Positions 1 through 7,694 of a stretch of DNA of 13,800 nt are shown piece by piece (position 1 is the first letter of the stretch; each line of letters starts with the position of its first letter). The position numbers were made by a program, and so were the translations under genes. Below the pieces are notes generated by a model. The model had not been told where the DNA came from. It was given only the letters and a program-made list of their open reading frames with translations, and ran no database searches. This stretch comes from Bacillota bacterium (lineage in GTDB: Bacteria > Bacillota > Dethiobacteria > SKNC01): positions 1-13,800 of the forward strand of contig SKLX01000204.1 of NCBI GenBank assembly GCA_007121375.1, given 5' to 3'.

Positions 1-118
1 AAATTATTATTTCAAAGCCTACTCCAAGTTCCTCCAAAACATCGGCGGTATCCTTCATTATTGGCAGGTCAGAATCACTTCCCATAACGATACCTGCCCT
101 AACCTTTTTTTCATCCAT
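1..118 (-). CDS. purE: PurE, N5-carboxyaminoimidazole ribonucleotide mutase (N-terminal fragment, cut by window edge)
   Basis: Reading from position 118 toward 1 gives 39 residues beginning MDEKKVRAGIVMGSDSDLP and continuing into a helix-like stretch ending GVGFEIII. The GSDSD motif at residues 13-17, followed by a leucine/proline and a helix, is the nucleotide-binding N-terminus of the PurE family. PurE interconverts N5-CAIR and CAIR in de novo purine synthesis in the cytosol. A strong GGAGGTGAT at 125-133 precedes the ATG at 118; a second in-frame-looking ATG at 114 is in another frame and is not used. It follows guaA by 47 bp on the same strand, consistent with a purine operon continuing out of the window. 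The fragment is too short to tell class I from class II PurE. The family call is secure. Confidence 0.9.
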   Translation of the reverse strand, partial: MDEKKVRAGIVMGSDSDLPIMKDTADVLEELGVGFEIII

Positions 119-165
119 TTATTTATCACCTCCATAAAATTTGCAAAAACAAATGACCTATAATA

Positions 166-1704
166 CTACTCCCACTCAATGGTAGAGGGGGGCTTGGCGG
201 TCATATCATAAACAAACCTGTTAGCCAGGGGGACTTCATTAACTATACGGGAAGATATCCTCTCCAGCACTTCATAGGGAATCCTAACCCAGTCAGCGGT
301 CATGCCATCATGGCTGTGAATTGCCCTCATGGCCACCGTATGGCAGTAGGTGCGTTTATCCCCCATTACTCCTACACTCATTATATTGGGAAGTACCGCA
401 AAGTACTGCCATATTTCCCTATCCAAACCCGCCCTACTTATTTCTTCTCTAACTATGGCATCCGCTTCCCGGAGGACCTCCAGTTTTTCCCTGGTAAGCT
501 CCCCCAGGCAGCGGACAGCCAGACCAGGACCGGGGAAAGGTTGACGCCAAATAAGATCCTCTGGCATTTCCAGCTCCTGTCCTACCTTCCGCACCTCGTC
601 CTTAAAAAGCTGGTTCAGGGGCTCAATAAGTTTTAATTCCATATCTTCGGGTAGTCCCCCCACATTGTGGTGGGACTTGATTACCGCTGCCGTAGCAGTG
701 CCGCTTTCTATGACATCGGGATAGAGGGTGCCCTGTACCAGGAACTTTAAATTACCTATTTTTTTAGCTTCTTCTTCAAAGATATAAATAAACTCGTTTC
801 CAATAATTTTTCTTTTTTCTTCAGGATCGGTAATACCCTCCAGCCGGGAAAGAAACCTCTCCTGTGCATTTATTAACGTAACCTGAAGCTGGAATTTTTC
901 CTTAAAAGTTTTCATTACTTCATAAGCTTCTCCCTTACGCAAAAGGCCGTGATCCACAAAAATACAGTGGAGCCTATCCCCTATGGCCCTGTGAACCAAA
1001 AGGGCAGCTACGGAAGAATCCACGCCACCGCTTAAGGCACAAACCACTTTTTCTTTCGGCCCCACCGCTTCCTGGATAAGTTTTATGGAGCTTTGCACGA
1101 AGGACTCCATGGTCCAGGTCCCATTAAAACCACATATTTTATATAGAAAGTTTTTAAGAATATCCGCTCCCAGCTCCGTATGCACTACTTCCGGGTGAAA
1201 CTGCACAGCATATTTCTTTTCCTTTTCATTTTCCATGGCTGCCACGGGAGAATTATCCGTATAGGCCATTATTTTAAAACCTTCAGGAGGGGCAGTAACA
1301 TAATCCCCGTGGCTCATCCAGGAAACAATTTCTGAAGGAACCCCTTCAAATATACCTTCCTTTTTTTTAACTTTTAAAGGAGTCTTGCCAAATTCTGCTC
1401 TTTTAGCGGGAGTTACTTCTCCTCCCAGTTCCCGGGCCATAAGCTGCATCCCATAACATATACCCAGCATTGGTAGTTTCATTTTAAAAACTTCTGGATC
1501 ACAGTATGGTGCATCTTCTTCATATACGCTCCCCGAACCACCCGATAAAATAAGGGCACCAGGGTTTAATGATTTTAATTCTTCCATGGAAGCATTGTAA
1601 GGAAGAATCTCACAAAACACCTTCATTTCCCGGATTCTGCGAGCAATTAACTGGGTGTACTGGCCACCAAAATCAAGAATAACAACTTTTTCTTCAACCA
1701 CCAA
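166..1704 (-). CDS. guaA: GMP synthase (glutamine-hydrolysing)
   Basis: It converts XMP to GMP using ATP and glutamine, the last step of guanine nucleotide synthesis. The N-terminal class I glutamine amidotransferase domain (about residues 7-190) shows VVILDFGGQYTQ, the nucleophile Cys83 in GICYG, and His170/Glu172 in QFHPE. The ATP-pyrophosphatase domain has the P-loop SGGVDS at 225-230. The C-terminal dimerisation/XMP-binding part ends KPPSTIEWE, a typical GuaA end. The open frame runs upstream to 1959, but that extension overlaps the LysE gene and looks unlike GuaA. I chose the TTG at 1704, which lies 8 nt after GGGAAGGGAG (1713-1722) and gives 512 aa, the normal family length; the adjacent GTG at 1701 is an equally possible start. 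It lies 25 bp after the exporter gene and 47 bp before purE. Confidence 0.96.
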   Translation of the reverse strand: MVVEEKVVILDFGGQYTQLIARRIREMKVFCEILPYNASMEELKSLNPGALILSGGSGSVYEEDAPYCDPEVFKMKLPMLGICYGMQLMARELGGEVTPAKRAEFGKTPLKVKKKEGIFEGVPSEIVSWMSHGDYVTAPPEGFKIMAYTDNSPVAAMENEKEKKYAVQFHPEVVHTELGADILKNFLYKICGFNGTWTMESFVQSSIKLIQEAVGPKEKVVCALSGGVDSSVAALLVHRAIGDRLHCIFVDHGLLRKGEAYEVMKTFKEKFQLQVTLINAQERFLSRLEGITDPEEKRKIIGNEFIYIFEEEAKKIGNLKFLVQGTLYPDVIESGTATAAVIKSHHNVGGLPEDMELKLIEPLNQLFKDEVRKVGQELEMPEDLIWRQPFPGPGLAVRCLGELTREKLEVLREADAIVREEISRAGLDREIWQYFAVLPNIMSVGVMGDKRTYCHTVAMRAIHSHDGMTADWVRIPYEVLERISSRIVNEVPLANRFVYDMTAKPPSTIEWE

Positions 1705-1729
1705 AATATACACTCCCTTCCCTGAAAAC

Positions 1730-2383
1730 TTATAATAAAATATCCTTAAAAAGAAAATTAAACCCTGAGTATAAGAAAAAGAAAGCCATAGCCACCAGGA
1801 AAACTCCACAACCCCCCGTAATTCCCCGGTATGCCCGGGAAGAAAGTTTACTGCTCCCGGCATATACCAACCAGGAGGCAAAGGTATACCAGATATAGTC
1901 TGCAGAAATGTGACCCAGAAAGAAAAATACAATCCCTGCCAGGCCGTACTCCATGGCAATGACTACATAACCTGCTCCTATAGTCCCCCACCAGATAAGA
2001 AAATAAGGATTGGATAAACTAACAACAGCCCCCGCCAGTATTGGATTCAGGCTTTCACTCTGGTTTTCTGTTTTCAGGCTAAGCTGCCCCTCTCCTGACC
2101 AAAACTCCTTGATCATGCCCCAACCCATCCAAAGGAGAACAGCACCTCCCAGGAAGCCAAAAGTGCCTCCTACCAGGGCATTATTTAAGTAGTAGCTGAG
2201 CCCATATACCAGGCCTATCGTAAGTCCCAGTTCCAAAATAGCATGTCCGGTAATAAGGAGAGGGCCTGCCTCAATTCCTCTCCTTAGGGTTTCATTAACA
2301 GTTACCGAAAGAAGAGGGCCCGGAACCACTGCTCCAGAAAATCCAACCATAAGGGCAGTAAAAAATATTAATATCAGATCCAT
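1730..2383 (-). CDS. LysE/RhtB-family small-molecule exporter
   Basis: This is a 217-aa, very hydrophobic protein with about six predicted membrane segments (roughly residues 3-24, 40-62, 70-92, 117-140, 146-170, 190-212). The PGP at 21-23 near the end of the first helix, followed by a short polar stretch with NETLRRG, and the NPYFLIWW at 125-132 are hallmarks of the LysE superfamily, whose known members export amino acids or related small metabolites from the cytosol. The linker at about 96-115 is polar and variable, as is usual. The ATG at 2383 is 8 nt after GGGAGG (2392-2397). It sits between the HAD gene (23 bp upstream) and guaA (25 bp downstream), apparently co-transcribed. The substrate is unknown; context allows either an amino acid or a product of the neighbouring orphan enzymes. 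Confidence 0.85.
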   Translation of the reverse strand: MDLILIFFTALMVGFSGAVVPGPLLSVTVNETLRRGIEAGPLLITGHAILELGLTIGLVYGLSYYLNNALVGGTFGFLGGAVLLWMGWGMIKEFWSGEGQLSLKTENQSESLNPILAGAVVSLSNPYFLIWWGTIGAGYVVIAMEYGLAGIVFFFLGHISADYIWYTFASWLVYAGSSKLSSRAYRGITGGCGVFLVAMAFFFLYSGFNFLFKDILL

Positions 2384-2406
2384 TTTTCTGGCCTCCCAGC
2401 CTTACC

Positions 2407-3438
2407 TTAGCCTAACCCGGCAGCCCTGCCGCGAACTATTCCCCTGATCTCTTTATGGATTTTTACTACCTCCTCTATATCCCCTTCCTTTTTCCCCACC
2501 AGCCAGTGGTAAAAGGGACCTTCTTTAGAGGGTGAAGGAAGTTCTCTTTTAATAACAGCCTGCCTTACTCTTTCCCTTCCACCTTCAATCCACAGGTCTA
2601 AAAGGATTTTTAAATTCCTCATATCCGTGGTAGCCAGGGAACAGGTTCCATAAGAAAGGGCATAAATGTTGCCATTAAAAACTGCCGCCAGGCCTCCCCC
2701 TGCCTCCACGGCTTTTAACATTTGAAAATCTGTAATGCTGTCCCCTACCACTGCTATTTCATCCAGGTAAGCGCCGTGGCGCTGCAAAATCTCTTCCACA
2801 GCCCTGAGCTTTCTTCTTCCCCCCATAACCTTCACTTCAGAAAAAATTTTCCCCAGCTGACTTTTTTGAAGATCTTCCCAGAAGAATTTATCCAGGTATT
2901 TTTTAATTTCCCCGTCCTTTTCACCCGATTCCAGGTCCTCCAGATAAAGATTATCCAAAATATATTTTTCCACTTTTTTGAGGAGAGAAAAATCTTCCCT
3001 GCCTAACCGGGCATGATATTGGTTCAGGGGTAGTTCTGTACAAAAAATCATCTGGTCTTCCCCTTCTTTTACTGGCACTCCCAGGCGATCTCCAATAACA
3101 TGGGCATGCTGCCGGTAAGAAGTAGAAATTATATGAACCAGCCATCCTTGCTCCTTCAAGTCCTGGATAAGATCCCTGGCCCCTTCCACCAGGCCTGCTC
3201 CTGCTGAAACCCGGGACAGGTCTTCTTCCTTTATATTATGACACAGGAGAAAAGGAACTATCAGGGAAAGGGTATCTCCCGGTTCGTACCCCTCTTTACC
3301 CTCCAGGGCTAAAAGATCATCATACCTGCTTATTACTGAAAAAATTTTATCCCCCTCCTCAATTAAAGCCATGGACTCAAAGGCATGATCCATGGGAGAA
3401 AGGGGACCCTCCAGGTCAAAAGCAATTATCTGCCTCAT
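2407..3438 (-). CDS. HAD-superfamily phosphohydrolase, phosphoserine phosphatase-like (substrate unknown)
   Basis: This is a 343-aa protein with the four HAD motifs in order, numbered from the second ATG. Motif I is FDLEG with nucleophile Asp8 and Glu10. Motif II is the serine/threonine in IISTS near 105. Motif III is a lysine near 210 after GGRR. Motif IV is GDSITD at 232-237. DxEG instead of the usual DxDG also occurs in the ThrH-type phosphoserine phosphatases. A long helical cap of about 70-100 residues lies between motifs II and III. From memory, related archaeal proteins have been labelled energy-converting hydrogenase A subunit R; I cannot verify this and no hydrogenase genes are present here. 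The start is one of two adjacent ATGs (3441 and 3438). GGAGG at 3446-3450 is 4 and 7 nt away respectively, so I prefer 3438. The gene begins immediately after the formyltransferase stop, suggesting translational coupling. Fold confident, substrate unknown. Confidence 0.8.
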   Translation of the reverse strand: MRQIIAFDLEGPLSPMDHAFESMALIEEGDKIFSVISRYDDLLALEGKEGYEPGDTLSLIVPFLLCHNIKEEDLSRVSAGAGLVEGARDLIQDLKEQGWLVHIISTSYRQHAHVIGDRLGVPVKEGEDQMIFCTELPLNQYHARLGREDFSLLKKVEKYILDNLYLEDLESGEKDGEIKKYLDKFFWEDLQKSQLGKIFSEVKVMGGRRKLRAVEEILQRHGAYLDEIAVVGDSITDFQMLKAVEAGGGLAAVFNGNIYALSYGTCSLATTDMRNLKILLDLWIEGGRERVRQAVIKRELPSPSKEGPFYHWLVGKKEGDIEEVVKIHKEIRGIVRGRAAGLG

Positions 3439-3441
3439 CAT

Positions 3442-4266
3442 TTAACCTCCTACTTTCTTATTAATCATCTCTGTTAGATCGTAACCTTCTTCCAGCAATC
3501 TTCCTTCAGAATTAAAAATTTTATGATCCTTAATTTTGACTCTACCTTCTGCAAAAACCTTAAGAGTATAGCTTATAAGGGGAAATTCCCTGACCAGCCC
3601 CTTTTCCCTGATCCGGTGAAAGAGGGAGGTATTCTCCACCGCCTTCACGCCCCTCTCTAAAATGCCTGGATCTTTCCTTTCCATCTCCTGGATCTCTTCC
3701 CATTGGGAAGAAAAAATGCCGTTTTTAATCTTAAAAACACAGTAGGTCACAGGAGGCCCCTCATCTAACTCCGGGGTTACCAGGTGCATCATTGCACCTG
3801 TCTCCAATGACCTGCTTTTAATAAGCTGCCATATTACTTCCTGCCAGGATCCCTTGGGACCACCAGGCCTGGCGGGATGTAAATTTATCATGGGATAATT
3901 TTGACACATTTCCTCTCCCACCACCAGCATATAACCGGCCAGAACAATTAAGTCACAGGAGTAGGAAGATATAAGTTTCATAACCTCTCGGTCGTAGGAA
4001 AGGCGCCACTCCTCCAGGTTTTCCTTCCTGAGACCGGGCCTGAACTTGCTGGAGGAAAAACACACCAGGGGAATCTCTTTTTCCTGGACCTCCTGGATAA
4101 AAAGGTCACTTTCCCGGCCTTCGCCTCTTTCCCGGGAACAAAAAACAAAAGAAATCCTACTTTGGGGAATATTCCCTTCCTCTATATCTTTATAAACAGT
4201 ATTTAACAGGTCTCTTGCCGCCTTATCCCTGCCGGTAGAAAACCAACCAATTTTGAAATCAGCCAT
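3442..4266 (-). CDS. PurN-like formyltransferase-domain protein, probably not a GAR transformylase
   Basis: This 274-aa protein has a formyltransferase core at about residues 3-180. DLIVLAGYM (105-113) corresponds to the conserved strand of PurN, and INLHPA supplies Asn128 and His130. ELDEGP supplies Asp168. Together these match the Asn-His-Asp catalytic set of 10-formyl-tetrahydrofolate-dependent formyltransferases, with nearly the PurN spacing. What differs is the N-terminus: the glycine/serine-rich phosphate loop of PurN (SGxGSN type) is replaced by STGRDKAARDLL. There is also a C-terminal extension of about 70 residues beyond the usual length of about 200. It therefore probably formylates, or transfers a one-carbon unit to, something other than glycinamide ribonucleotide. 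The ATG follows AAAGGTGGG at 4272-4280 by 5 nt. It sits 42 bp after the PfkB gene and abuts the HAD gene. Confidence 0.75.
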   Translation of the reverse strand: MADFKIGWFSTGRDKAARDLLNTVYKDIEEGNIPQSRISFVFCSRERGEGRESDLFIQEVQEKEIPLVCFSSSKFRPGLRKENLEEWRLSYDREVMKLISSYSCDLIVLAGYMLVVGEEMCQNYPMINLHPARPGGPKGSWQEVIWQLIKSRSLETGAMMHLVTPELDEGPPVTYCVFKIKNGIFSSQWEEIQEMERKDPGILERGVKAVENTSLFHRIREKGLVREFPLISYTLKVFAEGRVKIKDHKIFNSEGRLLEEGYDLTEMINKKVGG

Positions 4267-4308
4267 TTTATCCCACCTTTATAACTTCACCATAAAGGGG
4301 AAGAATAA

Positions 4309-5274
4309 TTACAAATTCTTTATTGATGGATACCTGTCTCGACCCACACCCGTCACGCTATGAGCTGCCAGGGCAACTCCTTCCTGAACACTTTCTTCTA
4401 TAGTTTTCTTTTGAAGAATGAAAAAAATAAACCCGGCGGCAAAAACATCCCCGGCTCCCGTAGTATCCACCACGGGAACCTGGGGAGAGGGGACATAAAA
4501 TTCTCCATCCTCATGCACTACAAAAACCCCTGCTTCTCCCAGAGTGCAAAGAACCACCTCCGGCCCCAGGCTTAAAAGCTTCCTGCTTCCTTCCTCATAG
4601 GATAAACCTGTCAACAGCTCTACTTCTTTTTTTTCAGGAAAAAAGTAGTTGGTTCTTCTAAGAAGAGGCATTATTCCTTCCAGGCCCCGGTGAGCATAAA
4701 GCATCCCCGGGTCAACGCTAACCCTTGTTTCCGGGGCCAATTCTTCTATCAGGCGACATTGAGCTTCAAAGGGCTTATCCCCACAGAATGAAGTCAGGTG
4801 AATCCAGTTTGCTTTCTTATATATTATAGACAGGGGAATTTCTTCGTAGTGGAGAGTATCATTGGCATTGGGAATTATAACTAGAGACCTGTCTTTACTT
4901 CTGCCTAAAAGAAGGGTAATACATAATCCCGTTTTACCTTCCCGTATTATTTCCTCCCTTTCAACTTCCTCCAGGGATTCCAGTAGAAAATCTCCTTCTT
5001 CATCCCTTCCTATTTTACCTATAAAAGCACAGGAATTACCCATCCTGGATAAAGCTACCGTGGTATTGGCAGCCGAACCTCCTCCATACTTGCCTTCTAA
5101 AAAAGCTTCTTTATTTAATAGTTCCAGGAGACGGTCACCTTCTTCCCCTTTTGCGTAATATTCATAACCAGGTTTATAGGGAAGTCTTTCCACCAGTTGG
5201 GGAGGTACCCGGTATATTAAATCTACATTTAATGCACCAAACCCATATATAATCCCGTCAGCCATTCCGGACAA
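4309..5274 (-). CDS. PfkB-family (ribokinase-like) sugar or nucleoside kinase
   Basis: This is a 321-aa cytosolic ATP-dependent kinase of the ribokinase/PfkB fold. The N-terminal strand YGFGALNVDLIY carries the substrate-contacting Asp18. GGGSAANT at 65-71 is the first PfkB signature. VVDTTGAGDVFAAGF at 268-282 is the second, with catalytic base Asp276 in GAGD and the anion hole of the same loop. A roughly 40-residue segment between 24 and 63, rich in charged residues, separates strand 1 from the GGGSAAN motif and is longer than in ribokinase. The start is a TTG at 5274, 5 nt after AAGGAGG (5280-5286); the ATG at 5265 is possible but 14 nt away. The Shine-Dalgarno overlaps the porB stop codon, indicating coupling. 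The phosphate acceptor cannot be deduced: adenosine/inosine-guanosine kinases, fructokinases and others share these motifs. Confidence 0.85.
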   Translation of the reverse strand: MSGMADGIIYGFGALNVDLIYRVPPQLVERLPYKPGYEYYAKGEEGDRLLELLNKEAFLEGKYGGGSAANTTVALSRMGNSCAFIGKIGRDEEGDFLLESLEEVEREEIIREGKTGLCITLLLGRSKDRSLVIIPNANDTLHYEEIPLSIIYKKANWIHLTSFCGDKPFEAQCRLIEELAPETRVSVDPGMLYAHRGLEGIMPLLRRTNYFFPEKKEVELLTGLSYEEGSRKLLSLGPEVVLCTLGEAGVFVVHEDGEFYVPSPQVPVVDTTGAGDVFAAGFIFFILQKKTIEESVQEGVALAAHSVTGVGRDRYPSIKNL

Positions 5275-5284
5275 AAAAGCCTCC

Positions 5285-6172
5285 TTACTTTAGAAGCAGG
5301 TCATAATGTTCAATATTACGGTCAGCAAGTGACTGAATATTTTCTAACTCTGTCCTGCACTCTTCTGTACCCTTAAACAGGTGGGAAAACCTTCTTTGCA
5401 GTTTTAAGTATTCATCAACTTTTTTAACTTCCTTAATTTTTCGCACGGAAGCAAGCTCTCCATTTTCATATTCTACCAGGGGGAGTAATCCCGTTTCCAC
5501 CACAAGCCGGCCAATTTTATAGGTATATTTTGTTTCATGACGCCATCCTAAGGGGCAGGGAACAAATATTTGCAGGTACTTGGGCCCTTTAATATCAAGG
5601 GCTTTTTTTACCTTCCGGCGAAGGTCCCGGGGAAAACCCACAGAAGCAGTAGCAACGTAGGGGATATGGTGAGCCGCCGCAATTTTAATCATATCCTTCT
5701 CCCGGTGGGGGTTCCCCATAGAGCATTCTCCCGGGGGACTGGTGGTAGTGCTGGCACAGTAAGGAGTTAAACTGCTCCTTTGCACCCCGGTATTCATGTA
5801 GGCACTGTTATCATAACAAACATAAAGGACATCGTGTCCCCTCTCCCACATTCCAGACAGGGCCTGGAGGCCTATATCTGCTGTGCCTCCGTCTCCGGCC
5901 TGGGCTATAACTTTAACCCTATCAAGCTTACCTGTATGTTTAAGGGCAGCTTCAATGCCAGCGGCCACAGCTGCTGTATTTTCAAAAAGGGAATGAATCC
6001 AGGGAACTTCCCAGGAAGAAGTGGGAAGAAGGGAGGTAGACACTTCAAGACAACCCGTTGCATTAGAAATTATTGTTTCCGGGCCTGCTTCATCAATTAC
6101 TATACGAGCTGCTATTGACTGACCGCATCCTGCACACATGGCATGACCCGGTGCTAATAAATGCTTTTCCAT
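5285..6172 (-). CDS. porB: Pyruvate (2-oxoacid):ferredoxin oxidoreductase, beta subunit
   Basis: This is the thiamine pyrophosphate and Fe-S cluster subunit of the four-subunit enzyme that oxidises pyruvate to acetyl-CoA and CO2, or runs in reverse, with ferredoxin. Over 295 aa it shows CAGCG (Cys13, Cys16), Cys41 in ATGCLEV and Cys206 in VPCPLGW, the expected four ligands of the proximal [4Fe-4S] cluster. The TPP-Mg motif begins GDGG at 93-96 and ends at Asn122 in YDN. PWIHSLFEN (57-65) is typical of PorB. The ATG is preceded by AAAGGGGG (6180-6187) at 7 nt. It lies 27 bp after porA and 10 bp before the PfkB gene. Pyruvate is the likeliest substrate by resemblance, but branched-chain 2-oxoacid enzymes are close relatives. 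Confidence 0.92.
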   Translation of the reverse strand: MEKHLLAPGHAMCAGCGQSIAARIVIDEAGPETIISNATGCLEVSTSLLPTSSWEVPWIHSLFENTAAVAAGIEAALKHTGKLDRVKVIAQAGDGGTADIGLQALSGMWERGHDVLYVCYDNSAYMNTGVQRSSLTPYCASTTTSPPGECSMGNPHREKDMIKIAAAHHIPYVATASVGFPRDLRRKVKKALDIKGPKYLQIFVPCPLGWRHETKYTYKIGRLVVETGLLPLVEYENGELASVRKIKEVKKVDEYLKLQRRFSHLFKGTEECRTELENIQSLADRNIEHYDLLLK

Positions 6173-6199
6173 TCCTCAACCCCCTTTCTTTATTTTAAA

Positions 6200-7384
6200 T
6201 CAAGTATATTTCCTTGCTCCTATTAAGAATTCTCTATTCAGGTTAATAAATTCACAGGGAACTTCACCCCAGTCCAGTTTATCATACATATCCCTTATGT
6301 TGTCCCTGGTGATATCCCTCTGGCCCAGACCTCCAATAAATCCACTTATTTTAGGGAATTTATCTTTACCATGGAACAGAGCTTTTATTTCCGTATACAT
6401 GGGACCCCAACTTCCCAAAGAAATGGCTCTATCTAAAACTCCCACGGCGTAAAGGTCTTTCAAAGCATTATAAATAGCTTCTGCCGGAAAAGGACGGTAG
6501 GAAATTATCTTCAACATTCCTACTTTCTGCCCCTCAGCCCTCATTTCATCTACTACATCCTTTACGGTTCCCGCTACCGACCCCCTGGTTACCAGGACCT
6601 TTTCCGCATCTTCCATGTAGTACTCCTCAATAAATATTTTTATATCCCTGTTGAAAGCTTTATTAAAATCTTTTTTCAGTTCCGGCATGATAACCAGGCA
6701 TTCTTTCATAGTCTCCTGGATGGCGTACCGGGTTTCCATGTAAAAGCGGGCATCCGCTACTATACCCATGCTTAAGGGCTTAAAAGGGTCAAGTTTTTCT
6801 ATTAGTTCCAGAGGAGGTAAAAATTCATCTACCTGGTCCTGCTCTGGCAAATCCACAGATTCATAAGCATGGGTCAAAACAAAACCATCCATACAAACCA
6901 TAACGGGTAAAAGAATCCGGGGGTCTTCTGCCAGTCGATAGGCAAAGAGGTGTAAATCAACCACCTCCTGAATATTTTCGGCGTAAAGCTGGATTACCCC
7001 GGAGTCTCTCAAGGCTTCCGAGTCCTGATGGTCATTCCAGATGCTCAAGGGTGCAGATACCGCCCGGTTGGCACAGGTTAGCACCAGGGGAAGCCTGAGC
7101 CCTGCTATGTTATATAAAACCTCCCCCATGAGGAGCAACCCCTGGGAACTGCTGGCGGTATAAGCCCTTACTCCTGCTGCCAGGCTTCCTAAAACCACAG
7201 AAGCAGCAGAATGTTCACTTTCTACATTTATAAATTCTGTTTTCAACTGGCTGCTTGCTGTTAATGAAGCCAGCTCTTCTACAATATGGGTCTGGGGCGT
7301 AATAGGATAAGCGGAAATGACCCCCGGCCGGCAGAGTTTGACTGCCCGGGCTACTGCTATAGAGCCTTCAAGGTATTCCCTCAT
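6200..7384 (-). CDS. porA: Pyruvate (2-oxoacid):ferredoxin oxidoreductase, alpha subunit
   Basis: This is the large catalytic partner that completes the TPP site with PorB. The 394-aa protein begins MREYLEGSIAVARAVKLC and shows the diagnostic SAYPITPQTHIVEE at about 24-37, then ASSSQGLLLMGE and NRAVSAPLSIWNDHQD, all conserved in PorA. The C-terminal domain II runs through TRGSVAGT and KISYRPFP. The frame is open 15 codons further upstream (to 7429) but that part overlaps porD. The ATG at 7384 has GGAGG (7392-7396) 7 nt before it and makes the classical ATGA 4-bp overlap with the porD stop, so I prefer it. Subunit order gamma-delta-alpha-beta is that of archaeal and Thermotoga-type Por operons. 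Confidence 0.93.
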   Translation of the reverse strand: MREYLEGSIAVARAVKLCRPGVISAYPITPQTHIVEELASLTASSQLKTEFINVESEHSAASVVLGSLAAGVRAYTASSSQGLLLMGEVLYNIAGLRLPLVLTCANRAVSAPLSIWNDHQDSEALRDSGVIQLYAENIQEVVDLHLFAYRLAEDPRILLPVMVCMDGFVLTHAYESVDLPEQDQVDEFLPPLELIEKLDPFKPLSMGIVADARFYMETRYAIQETMKECLVIMPELKKDFNKAFNRDIKIFIEEYYMEDAEKVLVTRGSVAGTVKDVVDEMRAEGQKVGMLKIISYRPFPAEAIYNALKDLYAVGVLDRAISLGSWGPMYTEIKALFHGKDKFPKISGFIGGLGQRDITRDNIRDMYDKLDWGEVPCEFINLNREFLIGARKYT

Positions 7385-7644
7385 ATTATTTCCTCCTCTT
7401 CTACCATGAGTATATCCTTTTTGGGACACTCTTCTGCACAGATTCCACAGCCCTTGCAGTAATTATAATCACAATAGTAAGTTTTTTTCCTTTTACCGTC
7501 TATTACCCCTTCCGGGCATATCAAGGCACATAAACCACACCCGATACAATTTTTCCTTAAAAATTTAGGTTTTGTCCCCATGCGCCAGGAACCCGTTTCA
7601 TTACCCCTGGTAGTGCCGGGTTTAGAAGTTATCTTAACAAACAT
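7381..7644 (-). CDS. porD: Pyruvate:ferredoxin oxidoreductase, delta (ferredoxin-like) subunit
   Basis: This 87-aa subunit carries electrons from the catalytic clusters to ferredoxin. Two bacterial-ferredoxin motifs are visible: Cys33-x2-Cys36-x2-Cys39-x3-Cys43 (CIGCGLCALICP) and Cys63-x2-Cys66-x2-Cys69-x3-Cys73 (CKGCGICAEECP), binding two [4Fe-4S] clusters; Cys58 is extra. The N-terminal GSWR and the acidic tail VEEEEII fit the PorD family. A longer reading from a TTG at 7698 would add 18 residues and overlap the porG stop. I prefer the ATG at 7644, 6 nt after GGGAGG (7651-7656), which gives normal PorD length. It overlaps porA by 4 bp. Confidence 0.93.
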   Translation of the reverse strand: MFVKITSKPGTTRGNETGSWRMGTKPKFLRKNCIGCGLCALICPEGVIDGKRKKTYYCDYNYCKGCGICAEECPKKDILMVEEEEII

Positions 7645-7694
7645 TTTCTTCCTCCCTTTCATAACACGGTATTTAATAATTACAGGACATAAAA

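Noticed and set aside
310..636. Plus-strand open frame inside guaA
   Set aside because: Antisense shadow of a clearly coding gene, with low-complexity composition and no ribosome binding site.
1705..1959. 85-residue N-terminal extension of guaA
   Set aside because: It overlaps the 3' end of the LysE gene, does not resemble GuaA, and the TTG at 1704 has a well-spaced Shine-Dalgarno.
2407..3438. Energy-converting hydrogenase subunit as a functional label for the HAD protein
   Set aside because: The label is only a memory of archaeal annotation; no hydrogenase genes are present and the motifs are those of a phosphohydrolase.
3442..4266. purN as the name of the formyltransferase
   Set aside because: Catalytic residues agree but the GAR phosphate loop is missing and the length differs, so the symbol would overstate the evidence.
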